A stretch of DNA of 64,000 bases from Amycolatopsis sp. FBCC-B4732 (GCF_023008405.1 NZ_CP095376.1:2566001-2630000), one strand, 5' to 3'. Positions 8,421 through 18,058 are shown, counted from the stretch's first letter. The notes: a model not told the origin generated them from the letters alone. A program made the numbers and translations.

Positions 8421-11400
8421 ATGAAAAGACGATGGTTCGGAAGGCGCGGGGCGCTCGTGCTCGCCATCGGCTCGGTCCTGGCGGCCGGGGCCCCGCTGAT
8501 CACGATGCCGGTCGCGCAGGCCGCGCCCGCCGCGGTGAACGTGCCGGTCAACGTGCTGGTCTTCCACGGCGCCGCCGCGGACCAGAAGGACCCCGTGCTG
8601 CGCGCGGCGGACGCGATCGCGCGGCTGGGCTCGGACAACGGCATCACCGTGACGGCGTCGTCGGATCCGGCCGTGTTCAGCACGGCGAACCTGGCCCGCT
8701 ACCGCGGTGTCGTGTACCTGTCCGCGCAGGGCGTGACGCTCGCGCGTGAGCAGGAAGCCGCGCTGCAGGCGTACATGAAGGCCGGCGGCGGGTTCCTCGG
8801 CATCTCCGACGCCGCCCGCGCGCAGGACTCGTCCCAGTGGTTCACCGGCCTGATCGGGGCTCGCCCGGTCGGTGCGCGCCCGACGCCCGAAGCGGTGGCG
8901 TCGGTGACCGCGAGCGCGGAGAACCCGCCGAACGAGACCAAGGAGAAACTGGCCGACAACAACGAGAACACCAAGTGGCTGACCTTCGCCACGACCGGCT
9001 GGGCGGCCTACAAGATGGCCACGCCGGTCGCGGTCAGCAGCTACTCGCTGGTGTCGGCCAACGACTTCCCCGGCCGCGACCCGAAGAACTGGACCCTGCA
9101 GGGTTCGGCCGACGGGAGCACCTGGGTCGACCTGGACACGCGCACGAACGAGGTGTTCGGAGAACGGTTCCAGACCCGGACGTTCACCTTCGCCAACACG
9201 ACGGTGTACCCGAACTACCGGCTGAACATCACCGCGAACTCGGGTGAGCCGCTGATCCAGCTCGCCGACCTCAAGCTGTTCAAGGACACCTCGACGACCC
9301 CGCCGCCGCCCGAACCGGCGCCGCAGCAAGCGGTCGTCGACGTCCTCGACGCGCAGCACCCGGCCACCGCCGGGCTGCCGCAGAACTGGACGCGCACCGA
9401 CCGCTGGCTCAACTGGGAGACCAACCCGGTCGGCACCGTCCACACGGTCGCGCAGGTGGAGGAGAAGGGCTACAACCCGGGCGTCGGCGCGAACGGCGCG
9501 TTCCACCCGGTCTCCTGGTGCCGCGACTACGACGGCGGGCGCTCCTTCTACACCGGCATGGGCCGCACCGAGGCGTCCTACGGCGAGGACAAGTTCCGCA
9601 GCCACCTGCTCGGCGCGTTGCGCTGGACCACCGGCATGGTGCGCGGCGACTGCCAGGCCGGGATCTCCGCGAACTACAAGATCGAGAAGCTGACCGGCAA
9701 GAACGCCGCCGGGCAGCTCGACCAGATCGGCGAGCCGCACGGGCTGACCATCGCGCCGGACGGCAAGGTGTTCTACATCGGCAAGGCGGCCTGCCCGACC
9801 GGGCCGGTCGTGAGCTGGGACGACCCGAACGTCGGCCTCGGCTGCGGCACGATCCACCAGTGGGACCCGGTCAGCAAGAAGCCCAAGCTGCTCACGACGT
9901 TGCGCGTGATGGGCAACCGGGGCAGCGGTGACGAGCTCGTCAAGAACGAAGAGGGCCTGCTCGGGCTGACGCTGGACCCGAAGTTCGCCGAGAACGGCTA
10001 CCTGTACGCCTACTGGATGCCGCACGAGTCGATCGACCGCGACAAGCGGATCGGCAAGCGCACGGTCTCGCGGTTCACCTACAACCTGACCGCGCAGACC
10101 CTCGACCAGGCGACCCGCAAGGACCTGCTGTCCTGGGACGTCCAGATCCACAGCTGCTGCCACGCCGGCGGCGGGATGGCGTTCGACAAGGACGGCAACC
10201 TCTACATCGGGTCCGGGGACAACAACTCCTCGGGCGGCTCGAACGGGTACTCGGGCAACAACTGGACGCTCGACTACAAGGGCATCTCGTTCCAGGACGC
10301 GCGCCGCACCGCGGGCAACACGAACGACCTGGACGGCAAGATCCTGCGCATCCACCCGGAGGCGAACGGGACGTACACGATCCCGCAGGGCAACCTCTTC
10401 CCGAACGGACCGGCGGACAAGACGCGCCCGGAGATCTACGTGATGGGCGTCCGCAACATCTCGCGGCTGCAGATCGACCCGGTGCACAACTGGATGACCG
10501 CGGGCTGGGTCGGCCCCGACGCGTCTTCGCCGAGCCCGGAACTCGGGCCGGCGAAGTACGAGACGGCGACCATCATCACCGAGGCGGGCAACCACGGCTG
10601 GCCGTACTGCATGGGCAACCGGCAGCCCTACCGCGACCGCAGCAGCACCAACGCGGCCGAGCTGACCGGCTGGTACGACTGCGACAACCCGGTCAACACC
10701 TCGCCGCGCAACACGGGCCTGGTGAACCTGCCGCCGATCAAGGACAACATGATCTGGTACTCGCCCGACGGCGGCGGGCCGGTGTTCCCGAAGCGGCCGG
10801 GCTCGTCCATCCCGACCTACGTCGCGGCGGACGCCACCTACACCCAGCCGTACCTGCGGGGCGGCGGCCAGGCGGTCATGTCCGGGCCGACGTACCACCG
10901 CTCGCTGGTCAACACGAACAGCGGCGTCGCGTGGCCGGCGTACTGGGACAACAAGTGGTTCATCGGCGACGAGTCGAACGCGCAGAACCGGGTCGCGGTG
11001 ACCGTCGACCCGGCGGGCGTGCCGACGCACCAGCCGCCGGTGTTCGCCGAGACGTTCCGGCAGATCATCCCCGGCGGCGCGGGTGACACCCGGGTGCAGA
11101 GCTGGATGGACGCCAAGTTCGGGCCGGACGGCGCGCTGTACGTCCTGGACTACGGCAACGGGTTCTTCTCGCTCGACGCCAACCAGAAGCTGCTGAAGAT
11201 CAGCTACACGGGTGGCGCGCCGACCCCGGCGCCGGCGGCGACGTCGACGATGGTGCAGAACAAGGCGCTGACGGCGGCGTTCACCGGCTCGAAGTCCGGC
11301 GGGGTGTCCTACCGCTGGGAGTTCGGCGACGGCTCGGTGTCCACCCAGGCCGACCCGCGGCACACCTACCCGCGCACCGGCCTCTTCACCGCCAAGCTCA

Positions 11401-12368
11401 CCGTGACCTACGCGAACGGCGAGGCGGTGACCACCCGGACCTCGGTGAACGTCGGCTGCGTGGTGGCCGATCCGAGCCCGGTGGTGACCTTGGGCGACAG
11501 CATCACGAAGGTGGTGAACCGCAACGCCGGCGGTGGCTGCACGGTCGACGACTTCATCGACGACGAGAGCACGTGGAGCACGCACGCGGCGTTCGTCAAC
11601 CACGTCGAGCAGGCCACCGGGACGCTGTCGGACCTCGGGGTGCTGAACGACGCCGAGGTGGCCGAGCTGAACGCGGCGGCCGAGGCGTCGCCGATCGGGA
11701 AGCCGGGCACGACGGGCTACGACGCGCTGTTCGACGGCACGGCGGCGTCGCTGCGCGGCTGGGAACAGGCACCGTCGGGTCAGTTCACGCTGCAACCCGA
11801 CGGGTCGATCCGCTCGGCCGGCGGGCTGGGCATGCTCTGGTACGCCCAGCGCCAGTTCGGCGACTTCTCGGTGAAGGTGCAGTTCAAGGACATCGCACCG
11901 GACGGCTTCCGGGCCAACAGCGGCGTGTTCGTCCGGTTCCCGGATCCGCGGACACCGCCGGCCCAGCGCCCGCCGGGCAGCTGCGGCACGGTCGGGTCGG
12001 CGCGGGACTCGCAGGCGTGGGTCGCGATCTACTGCGGTCACGAGATCCAGATCTACGACGGCGACTCCGGTGAGCCGCAGAAGACCGGGTCGGTCTACAA
12101 CTTCGACCCGCGCCCGCTCGACCAGGCGGGCGCCCGGCCGAAGGGCACGTGGAACGAGTACGAGATCAAGGTCGTCGGGCAGCACTACACGATGATCCGC
12201 AACGGCGTGGTGATCAACGAGTTCGACAACACGCCGGGCCAGCAGTCGTCGCGCGCGGGTGACCCGCCGACCGACCTGCGGCAGTTCGTCAGCGGGTTCA
12301 TCGGATTGCAGAACCACAGCGACAACGACCTGATCGAGTTCCGCAACATCCGGGTGCGGCAGCTGTAG
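8421..12368 (+). CDS. secreted ThuA / discoidin / PQQ-type sugar dehydrogenase / PKD / DUF1080 multidomain protein
   Basis: A 1315-residue exported protein with an N-terminal signal ending near AQAAPAA. Domains in order: ThuA-like glutamine-amidotransferase fold (about 35-150); an inserted F5/8 C (discoidin-like) carbohydrate-binding module (about 153-288, with NWTLQGSADGSTWVDL); the rest of ThuA (about 300-415, GGRSFYTGMGRTEASY); a glucose/sorbosone dehydrogenase beta-propeller (about 420-930, GEPHGLTIAPDGKVFY, EEGLLGLTLDPKF); a PKD domain (about 936-1013, RWEFGDGS); a small domain shared with the next protein (about 1012-1093); and a C-terminal DUF1080/3-keto-glycoside-hydrolase-like lectin fold (about 1100-1315, DGTAASLRGWEQ). 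Start 8421 is preceded by GGGAG. An in-frame ATG at 8406 overlapping the laccase stop is the alternative. It likely oxidises or cleaves polymeric sugars outside the cell. Confidence 0.88.
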   Translation: MKRRWFGRRGALVLAIGSVLAAGAPLITMPVAQAAPAAVNVPVNVLVFHGAAADQKDPVLRAADAIARLGSDNGITVTASSDPAVFSTANLARYRGVVYLSAQGVTLAREQEAALQAYMKAGGGFLGISDAARAQDSSQWFTGLIGARPVGARPTPEAVASVTASAENPPNETKEKLADNNENTKWLTFATTGWAAYKMATPVAVSSYSLVSANDFPGRDPKNWTLQGSADGSTWVDLDTRTNEVFGERFQTRTFTFANTTVYPNYRLNITANSGEPLIQLADLKLFKDTSTTPPPPEPAPQQAVVDVLDAQHPATAGLPQNWTRTDRWLNWETNPVGTVHTVAQVEEKGYNPGVGANGAFHPVSWCRDYDGGRSFYTGMGRTEASYGEDKFRSHLLGALRWTTGMVRGDCQAGISANYKIEKLTGKNAAGQLDQIGEPHGLTIAPDGKVFYIGKAACPTGPVVSWDDPNVGLGCGTIHQWDPVSKKPKLLTTLRVMGNRGSGDELVKNEEGLLGLTLDPKFAENGYLYAYWMPHESIDRDKRIGKRTVSRFTYNLTAQTLDQATRKDLLSWDVQIHSCCHAGGGMAFDKDGNLYIGSGDNNSSGGSNGYSGNNWTLDYKGISFQDARRTAGNTNDLDGKILRIHPEANGTYTIPQGNLFPNGPADKTRPEIYVMGVRNISRLQIDPVHNWMTAGWVGPDASSPSPELGPAKYETATIITEAGNHGWPYCMGNRQPYRDRSSTNAAELTGWYDCDNPVNTSPRNTGLVNLPPIKDNMIWYSPDGGGPVFPKRPGSSIPTYVAADATYTQPYLRGGGQAVMSGPTYHRSLVNTNSGVAWPAYWDNKWFIGDESNAQNRVAVTVDPAGVPTHQPPVFAETFRQIIPGGAGDTRVQSWMDAKFGPDGALYVLDYGNGFFSLDANQKLLKISYTGGAPTPAPAATSTMVQNKALTAAFTGSKSGGVSYRWEFGDGSVSTQADPRHTYPRTGLFTAKLTVTYANGEAVTTRTSVNVGCVVADPSPVVTLGDSITKVVNRNAGGGCTVDDFIDDESTWSTHAAFVNHVEQATGTLSDLGVLNDAEVAELNAAAEASPIGKPGTTGYDALFDGTAASLRGWEQAPSGQFTLQPDGSIRSAGGLGMLWYAQRQFGDFSVKVQFKDIAPDGFRANSGVFVRFPDPRTPPAQRPPGSCGTVGSARDSQAWVAIYCGHEIQIYDGDSGEPQKTGSVYNFDPRPLDQAGARPKGTWNEYEIKVVGQHYTMIRNGVVINEFDNTPGQQSSRAGDPPTDLRQFVSGFIGLQNHSDNDLIEFRNIRVRQL

Positions 12369-12381
12369 CTCCGCCGCGGGT

Positions 12382-12424
12382 CGTGAGCGGGAAACAGTGT
12401 TCCAAACACTGTTTCCCACTCACG
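12382..12424. terminator. long hairpin after the ThuA-dehydrogenase gene
   Basis: Arms at 12382-12400 and 12406-12424 pair over 19 bp with one mismatch around a 5-nt loop. There is no T-tract, so it would be a non-canonical terminator or an mRNA-stabilising hairpin. Nearly the same arm sequence recurs at 14324-14371. Confidence 0.65.
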
Positions 12425-12450
12425 CCCCCTTCAGGAAGGGTCTTCCGGCG

Positions 12451-14307
12451 ATGTCCCCACGACTGATCACAGTGCTGCTGGCCGGGTTGCTGGCCGTGCT
12501 CGGGCTGGCCACCCCCGCGGTGGCGGCGCCGGTCCAGACGCTGACCTGGACCGGGAACAACAGCACCACCGAATACGCGTCCGCGCCCACCGGCGCGCTG
12601 CCCGGCGAGACCACCATCGTCTTCGAGAACAGCGAAGCCACCGGCAACACGACCGGGATGTCGCACACGCTGACGTTCGACACCTCGACGCCGGGCTACA
12701 ACCACGACGTCCCGCTCAACATCCTGGCCAACCCGTTCGACCCGCAGAACGGGCGGCACGAAGCGACCGTGACGCTGACGCCGGGCAAGTACCGGTACTT
12801 CTGCACGATCCCGGGCCACACGTCGATGGTGGGGGAGTTCGTCGTCTCCGACGGCACCGGCGACACGACCCCGCCGGTCGTGACGGCCGCCGTGGCCGGT
12901 GACCGCGACCCGTCCGGCAACTACATCGAGTCGGCCACGGTCTCCCTTTCGGCGACCGACGCGGGATCCGGGGTGGCCTCGGTCGAGTACCAGCTCGACG
13001 GCGGCACCTGGACCGCGTACTCGGCACCGGTGGTGGTGTCCGCGGTGGGCATGCACATGCTGCACTACCGGGCGACCGACGTCGCCGGGAACGCGTCCGA
13101 AGAGGGGATGGCGCACTTCACGATCGTCGAGGGACAGGGCGACACCACACCGCCGACGGTGACCGCTTCCCTCTCGGGTGACCGCGATCCCGCGGGCAAC
13201 TACCTCGACGTCGCCACGGTTTCCTTGACGGCGACCGACGCGGATTCCGCGGTCGCTTCGGTGGAGTACCAGCTGGACGGCGGAGCTTGGACCCGCTACA
13301 CGGCGCCGGTCGCGGTGACCGGTGCGGGCGAGCACATGGTCCACTTCCGCGCGACCGACGCCGCCGGGAACACGTCCCCGGAGGGCATGTCGCACTTCAC
13401 GGTGGTCAAGCGGGACACGACCGCACCGGTGGTCTCGGCTTCGGTGGCGGGCACCCAGGACGCGGACGGCAACTACGTCGGCAAGGCGACGGTCACGGTG
13501 ACGGCTTCGGACACCGGTTCCGGCGTCGGCGCGGTGGAGTACAAGGTGGACGGTGGGGCATGGACCGCCTACAGTGCACCGGTTCCGGTGACCGCGGCAG
13601 GCGCGCACACGGTGGGCTACCGCGCCCGGGACGTCGCCGGGAACGCGTCTCCCGAGGGTTCGGTGTCGTTCGCCGTGGTCGCGGGCGGGGACACCACGGC
13701 ACCTGCTGTTTCGCTGCAGGTCACCGGAAAGCAGGACGGCGGCTGGAACTACGTGGGTTCGGCGACGGTCACGGTTCTTTCTTCCGACGCGGAGTCCGGT
13801 GTGGACTCCGTCGAGTACAAACTGGACAGTGGTGCGTGGACGCGGTACGCGGCCCCGGTGGTCGTGCCCGCGCTGGGCGCGCACACGGTGCGTTCCCGGG
13901 CCACGGACGTCGCGGGGAACGTCTCGGCGGAGGTGTCGGGGACGTTCACGGTGGTCGCGGCCCCGCCCCCACCGGACGCGTGCCCGAACTCGGACACCCG
14001 CGACACGGTGGTGATCGGCGGCGTCGACAGCCAGGTGGAGAACATCGACACGGGCAACGGCTGCACGATCAACGACGTCATCGACGAGACCGCGGAGTAC
14101 GCGTCGCACGACCGTTTCGTGAAGCACGTGAAGGCAGTGACGCAGGAGTTGGTGGGCAACGGGGTGCTGTCGTCGGGTGACCGCAACCGGATAGTGACGG
14201 CGGCGATCGAGTCGGACATCGGCGGCGCTCCGGCGACGAGCACCGGAACTGGCACCGGCACCGGTGCCAAGCCCCACGCGAAGCCGGAGGTGAAGAAGCG
14301 CCTGTAG
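12451..14307 (+). CDS. secreted cupredoxin with four Ig-like repeats
   Basis: A 618-residue exported protein. A signal peptide (1 to about 27) is followed by a plastocyanin-like domain (about 28-133) with a complete type 1 copper site: H72, C118, H123 and M126 (FCTIPGHTSM). Four Ig-like repeats of about 90 residues follow (near 137, 230, 320 and 412). Each opens with DTTxP and contains a G-V-x-SVEYxxDxGxW core and YRATDVAGN-like ends. The last about 85 residues match the small domain near residue 1012 of the preceding protein. The start is ATG 12451 behind AGGAAGGG. A role as an extracellular electron carrier for the neighbouring dehydrogenase or laccase is inferred from content and position. 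Confidence 0.88.
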   Translation: MSPRLITVLLAGLLAVLGLATPAVAAPVQTLTWTGNNSTTEYASAPTGALPGETTIVFENSEATGNTTGMSHTLTFDTSTPGYNHDVPLNILANPFDPQNGRHEATVTLTPGKYRYFCTIPGHTSMVGEFVVSDGTGDTTPPVVTAAVAGDRDPSGNYIESATVSLSATDAGSGVASVEYQLDGGTWTAYSAPVVVSAVGMHMLHYRATDVAGNASEEGMAHFTIVEGQGDTTPPTVTASLSGDRDPAGNYLDVATVSLTATDADSAVASVEYQLDGGAWTRYTAPVAVTGAGEHMVHFRATDAAGNTSPEGMSHFTVVKRDTTAPVVSASVAGTQDADGNYVGKATVTVTASDTGSGVGAVEYKVDGGAWTAYSAPVPVTAAGAHTVGYRARDVAGNASPEGSVSFAVVAGGDTTAPAVSLQVTGKQDGGWNYVGSATVTVLSSDAESGVDSVEYKLDSGAWTRYAAPVVVPALGAHTVRSRATDVAGNVSAEVSGTFTVVAAPPPPDACPNSDTRDTVVIGGVDSQVENIDTGNGCTINDVIDETAEYASHDRFVKHVKAVTQELVGNGVLSSGDRNRIVTAAIESDIGGAPATSTGTGTGTGAKPHAKPEVKKRL

Positions 14308-14323
14308 GTGCCCTGCCGCAGCG

Positions 14324-14371
14324 GGTCGTGAGTGGAAAACAGGGTTAGAACACTGTTTCCCACTCACGACC
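14324..14371. terminator. long hairpin after the cupredoxin gene
   Basis: Arms at 14324-14342 and 14353-14371 pair over 19 bp with one mismatch around a 10-nt loop. The arms are close copies of the hairpin at 12382-12424. It lies 17 nt past the stop and faces the convergent gene at 14541. The remaining sequence up to 14540 has no convincing gene. It holds a weaker inverted repeat with 10-bp arms at 14413-14422 and 14464-14473. Confidence 0.65.
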
Positions 14372-14540
14372 GGCTGCGGGTCAGGAGCGGGTTGGGGTGG
14401 TCGGGACGACTCTAGGCGGCGATTCCGACGAAGGACGCCGGCAGGTCACGTGCGAGATGTTGGTCGCCGCCTAAAGCCGAAGCGGCTGCTGACCTGGGCC
14501 TTGGTGATCATCCCGCTCCCAGCGGCGGTGCGCTGAAGCG

Positions 14541-16091
14541 TCAGGAGTAGGTCCAGTGGCCGAGCCAGGACTCGCGCCACGCGACCGTCAGCTCGCTCAC
14601 CCCGTCCACCCCCGACCGGTCCACCTGGGCCTTCCACGCCTCCTCCACCATCGCGCACAGCTTCGACGCCGGCAGCTCGTTCCCACCCGACGCGAACTGG
14701 CGCAGGACCGACTTCGGGATCGCGAGCTTCGCCTTGCCGCGGATCACCGACTGCTCCGTCGCGCGGCAGATGAGGTACTCGACCGTGGCCAGGTCGCCCG
14801 CCGAGGCGACCTGGCTCAGGGCGCGGTACAGGCAGTCCAGGGGTGCGGCCAGGCCGCGGTGCTGGCGGGCGATCTCCCACGAGACCCAGACCGCCAGGCA
14901 GTCCGGCATCTGGAACGGCCGGTAGGCGAACGCCGGGCCGGCGAACGTCTGGTAGTCGGCCGTCGGGTCCGCCGTGGTCTCCGCCGGGCCGTCCGGGTCC
15001 GGGGGCAGGCCGAGGCGCTTGAACAGCTCGCGCAGCAGCTTGTGCGGGCGGGCCGGGGTCGAGGACTCGGCGAGCAGCTTGGCCAGGATGCGGTTCAGCC
15101 GGTCCGCCGCCACGCCGTGGATCGACAGCTGCAGGTGGACGAACGCCACGTCGGCCAGCGTCGTGCCCGCGCAGCCCGCCACCCCCACCTGCGGGTAGCG
15201 CTGCAGGAACGAGACGATCGCGTGCGTCGAGCCGATGCGGGCCGGGCCGACGAAGGTCACCGGGAGGCACGCGCCGACGCGCTGGCGGGAGCGGAGGTCG
15301 CCCTTGTACAGCGGGGAAAACTCGCCGTCGGCGTGGTAGACCTCGAACCAGTTGCCCTGCCGGTGGCCGGGCCGCGTGTCGGCGAGCCAGAAGCTGTAGC
15401 CGTGCTTCTCGCACAGCTCGCGGAACCGGTCGGCCAGCTCGAACCGCGCGGCCGCGGACACGTCCCGCAGCGCGATCGCGAACCGCACCGCCAGCGACGC
15501 GCACGGCGACGCGACCTCCTTGCGCGTGCGCAGGTCGTGGTTGCGGGTCTTCACGACCAGCGGCAGCTGCGCCGGGCACTGCAGCGACAACAGCGGCGCG
15601 TCGATGAACGCGGCCGCCGCGTCGGAGACCTCCTTCACCAGGTCCCGCACGGCCAAGCCGTGCCACTCGCAGACCTCGCGCGCCGCCGGGTCGATCGCGA
15701 TCAGGCCCTCGAAGGTCTGCTCGGACTCGTAGATGAACGTCGGGTTCGGCGACGTCGTCTGGTGGAAGACCCAGCCGCCGTCGTTCTGCTGCGGGGGTTC
15801 CGCCGGCCGGCGGCCGTCGACGTGCTCGACGACTTCGGTGCCGTCGAGGGGTTTGCGGGTGCGGGTGCCGATCACGACGCCGGCGCCGTTCGTGGCCGAG
15901 CACAGCGTCTCCAGGAACACGGCGTCGCCGTCGTCCGCGGTCACCAGCTCGCGCAGGTAGCCGTGCCGGGCCATCGCGTGGTGCACCTCGAAGTCCACTT
16001 TGGTCACCGGCTGCCGCGCGATTTCGAAGCCCGCGCGCGCCAGGTCGGCGACGTTGCGCACGGAGACCCGTTGGCCGCGCATCCTCACCAT
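14541..16091 (-). CDS. conserved-looking protein of unknown function
   Basis: A 516-residue soluble protein; no family was recognised. Codon use is normal for the window, so the gene looks real. Visible segments include a PNPTFIYESEQTFEG motif and several tryptophan-rich patches (EYxWxxG-like near the end). No signal peptide or membrane segment was seen. The ATG at 16091 overlaps the stop of the upstream membrane-protein gene (ATGGTGA); a second in-frame ATG at 16082 is possible. The coupling suggests that the two products work together. Confidence 0.7.
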   Translation of the reverse strand: MVRMRGQRVSVRNVADLARAGFEIARQPVTKVDFEVHHAMARHGYLRELVTADDGDAVFLETLCSATNGAGVVIGTRTRKPLDGTEVVEHVDGRRPAEPPQQNDGGWVFHQTTSPNPTFIYESEQTFEGLIAIDPAAREVCEWHGLAVRDLVKEVSDAAAAFIDAPLLSLQCPAQLPLVVKTRNHDLRTRKEVASPCASLAVRFAIALRDVSAAARFELADRFRELCEKHGYSFWLADTRPGHRQGNWFEVYHADGEFSPLYKGDLRSRQRVGACLPVTFVGPARIGSTHAIVSFLQRYPQVGVAGCAGTTLADVAFVHLQLSIHGVAADRLNRILAKLLAESSTPARPHKLLRELFKRLGLPPDPDGPAETTADPTADYQTFAGPAFAYRPFQMPDCLAVWVSWEIARQHRGLAAPLDCLYRALSQVASAGDLATVEYLICRATEQSVIRGKAKLAIPKSVLRQFASGGNELPASKLCAMVEEAWKAQVDRSGVDGVSELTVAWRESWLGHWTYS

Positions 16092-18058
16092 CCCCCCGAA
16101 GAGTCGAACCGGACGTCGGCTTCCAGCGGTTGACGGCGGTCCCACGCCCCGGCGCCCGCCCACCGCGGTGCGCCGATGCGCGAGAGCGGGATCGCCGATT
16201 CGCGCCAGGACGCCTGCCCGAACAGCACGAGCGCGGCGATGACCGGCAGTGCCACCGCGACGGTCAGCGCCACCTGCACGACTTCGCCCCGGCTCTGTGT
16301 CGCGACGGTCGCGGCGAACCCGGCGATGGCCGCGATGCTGAGCTGGACCAGCGCCTGCGGCAGCGTCCCGAGGTAGCCGAGCACGGTGCGGCGCGGCGGC
16401 AGCGACAGCCGGCTGTAGAGGAAACCGGGCAACAGCAGCAGCATGGTGATCACGGACTGGCCGTCGCCGATGTGCCCGAGCGCTTCGGTGGCTTCGCGGC
16501 CGTACGGCCACGGGCTGCCGACCAGCAGCCAGCCGAGCACGAACGACACCGTCGCGACGGCGAGCGCGTAGAACGTCACGTTGAGCGGACCGGACTTCGT
16601 GGAGTCCTTGAGCACGAGCGTCGCGCGCACGCGGACGTGGTCGCCGCGCGAATCGCGGCCGCCGGAACGACGCCAGTACGCGCGTGCCTCGTTGTCGGAG
16701 ATACCGTTGACCAGCACGAGGTCCTGCCCGAACTCGCGGTCGGTCAGCTCGCGCGCGGCCTCGCGCAGGTTCGCGGCGGTGAACTCCGGGTGCCGCCGCA
16801 GCGAGTTGTCCAGCTCGTTGGTGCCCGTCCGCACCGCTTCGCCCGTGGTGGCCGCGGCGGCGAGCCGGTGGCTGGCGGGCAGGCTGCGCGGGGAAAGCTC
16901 GACGCCGGACTGGCCGGCCTCCCACTTGCGGCGGCGCAGCAGGTCGGCGAGGCGGCGCAGCACGGTCTGCGCCTGCAGCTCCAGGATCTTGTGCCGGGCA
17001 CCGTCGGCCTCCTGCAGCGGCGCGGCGTCCTGCCGTTCGGCCAGCGACCCGAGGTCCGCGGCGAGGCCTTCGACCTGGTGCTGATCGGCGTCGGTGGACA
17101 GGTACATCCGCGAGATCTCGGCTTGCGGCGCGGTCCGGGCCACCAGGTGGTAGGACTTGAGCGTCGCCGGGATCATCGTCTGGTAGCTCACGACGTAGCC
17201 GCGCCGGCTCGCCGCCAGCCGTCGCCACTGCTCTTTCGCGACGGGCTGCCGCGCGTCGACGTGCAGTGGCGTTTCGTAGCTGAGCCGGTGTTCTTCGACG
17301 GAGTCGTCGAGGGCCACCACGAGCATGTAGTCCCGGACGGCGACGTTGAGCAGGTACGCGTATTCGACCAGCAGCTCGGCACAGCCGTCGAGGATGCCGA
17401 GCGCGAGCTCGCGGCACTGCCGCCCGTAGCCGGGCACGGTGCCGCCGGTCGTGGCCAGCGCGAACTCCTCCTCGGGGTGGTTCCGCTCGGTGAGCAGCGT
17501 CAGCAGCGCCTGCTGGATGAGCCAGCGCGGTTCGTGCACCTGGAAGAGGAAGGTGTTCAGCTCGTGCTTGGCGGTCTGCGCGTTCTCGTCGCTGCCGAGG
17601 ATCCCGCGCAGCAACCGGTAGAGCCCGGCGGCGACCAGCCGCGACGCTTCGTGCTGGGTGAGCCGCGGCAGTTTCTGGCCGGAGCTGTCGAAGACGTCGA
17701 TGGGGGAGACGTCCCGGCGCGGCAGCCGGGCCAGCGGCACCCACAGCGACCGCTGCCGCGCCGGACGGGAGGCGGCCCGCTCGCCGTGTTCCTGGCCGAT
17801 GAGGTCCTGCAGCTGCGCGGTGGCCTGGCGTTGTCCTTCGTCGAGGAGCTTGAGGCTGACGTCGACTTCGGTGCTGCGCCGCGCGGTCCCGTGCTCGACG
17901 ACGGTCAGCCGTTCGGTCAGCCGCCGCACGTGGTTGAGCCGCAGCGAGGTGTCGAGCAGCGCGAGCCCGACGGCGGCCCCCTGCCGCGACAGCCGGGGCG
18001 GGGCGCCGGGGATGGGGATGGTTTCGATGGCGTGCCGGAGACTGTCGATGCCGTCCAC
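16085..18058 (-). CDS. large membrane protein of unknown function
   Basis: A 657-residue protein with a long soluble N-terminal part (about 1-490, helical, with charged stretches) and four predicted membrane helices in the last third, near residues 495-515, 530-550, 562-585 and 590-612 (for example FYALAVATVSFVLGWLLV). No known domain was identified. Its stop overlaps the start of the downstream 516-residue protein by 7 nt, so the two form a unit. The soluble half would lie on one membrane face with a C-terminal membrane anchor. This could be a sensor or an envelope-associated complex, but nothing here fixes the role. Confidence 0.7.
   Translation of the reverse strand: MDGIDSLRHAIETIPIPGAPPRLSRQGAAVGLALLDTSLRLNHVRRLTERLTVVEHGTARRSTEVDVSLKLLDEGQRQATAQLQDLIGQEHGERAASRPARQRSLWVPLARLPRRDVSPIDVFDSSGQKLPRLTQHEASRLVAAGLYRLLRGILGSDENAQTAKHELNTFLFQVHEPRWLIQQALLTLLTERNHPEEEFALATTGGTVPGYGRQCRELALGILDGCAELLVEYAYLLNVAVRDYMLVVALDDSVEEHRLSYETPLHVDARQPVAKEQWRRLAASRRGYVVSYQTMIPATLKSYHLVARTAPQAEISRMYLSTDADQHQVEGLAADLGSLAERQDAAPLQEADGARHKILELQAQTVLRRLADLLRRRKWEAGQSGVELSPRSLPASHRLAAAATTGEAVRTGTNELDNSLRRHPEFTAANLREAARELTDREFGQDLVLVNGISDNEARAYWRRSGGRDSRGDHVRVRATLVLKDSTKSGPLNVTFYALAVATVSFVLGWLLVGSPWPYGREATEALGHIGDGQSVITMLLLLPGFLYSRLSLPPRRTVLGYLGTLPQALVQLSIAAIAGFAATVATQSRGEVVQVALTVAVALPVIAALVLFGQASWRESAIPLSRIGAPRWAGAGAWDRRQPLEADVRFDSSGGW

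Noticed and set aside
7905..12419. A 1504-codon open frame on the minus strand opposite the laccase and ThuA-dehydrogenase genes
   Set aside because: It is a shadow caused by high GC at third positions; its composition is Arg/Val/His-rich with no recognisable domain, and the opposite strand encodes well-supported proteins.
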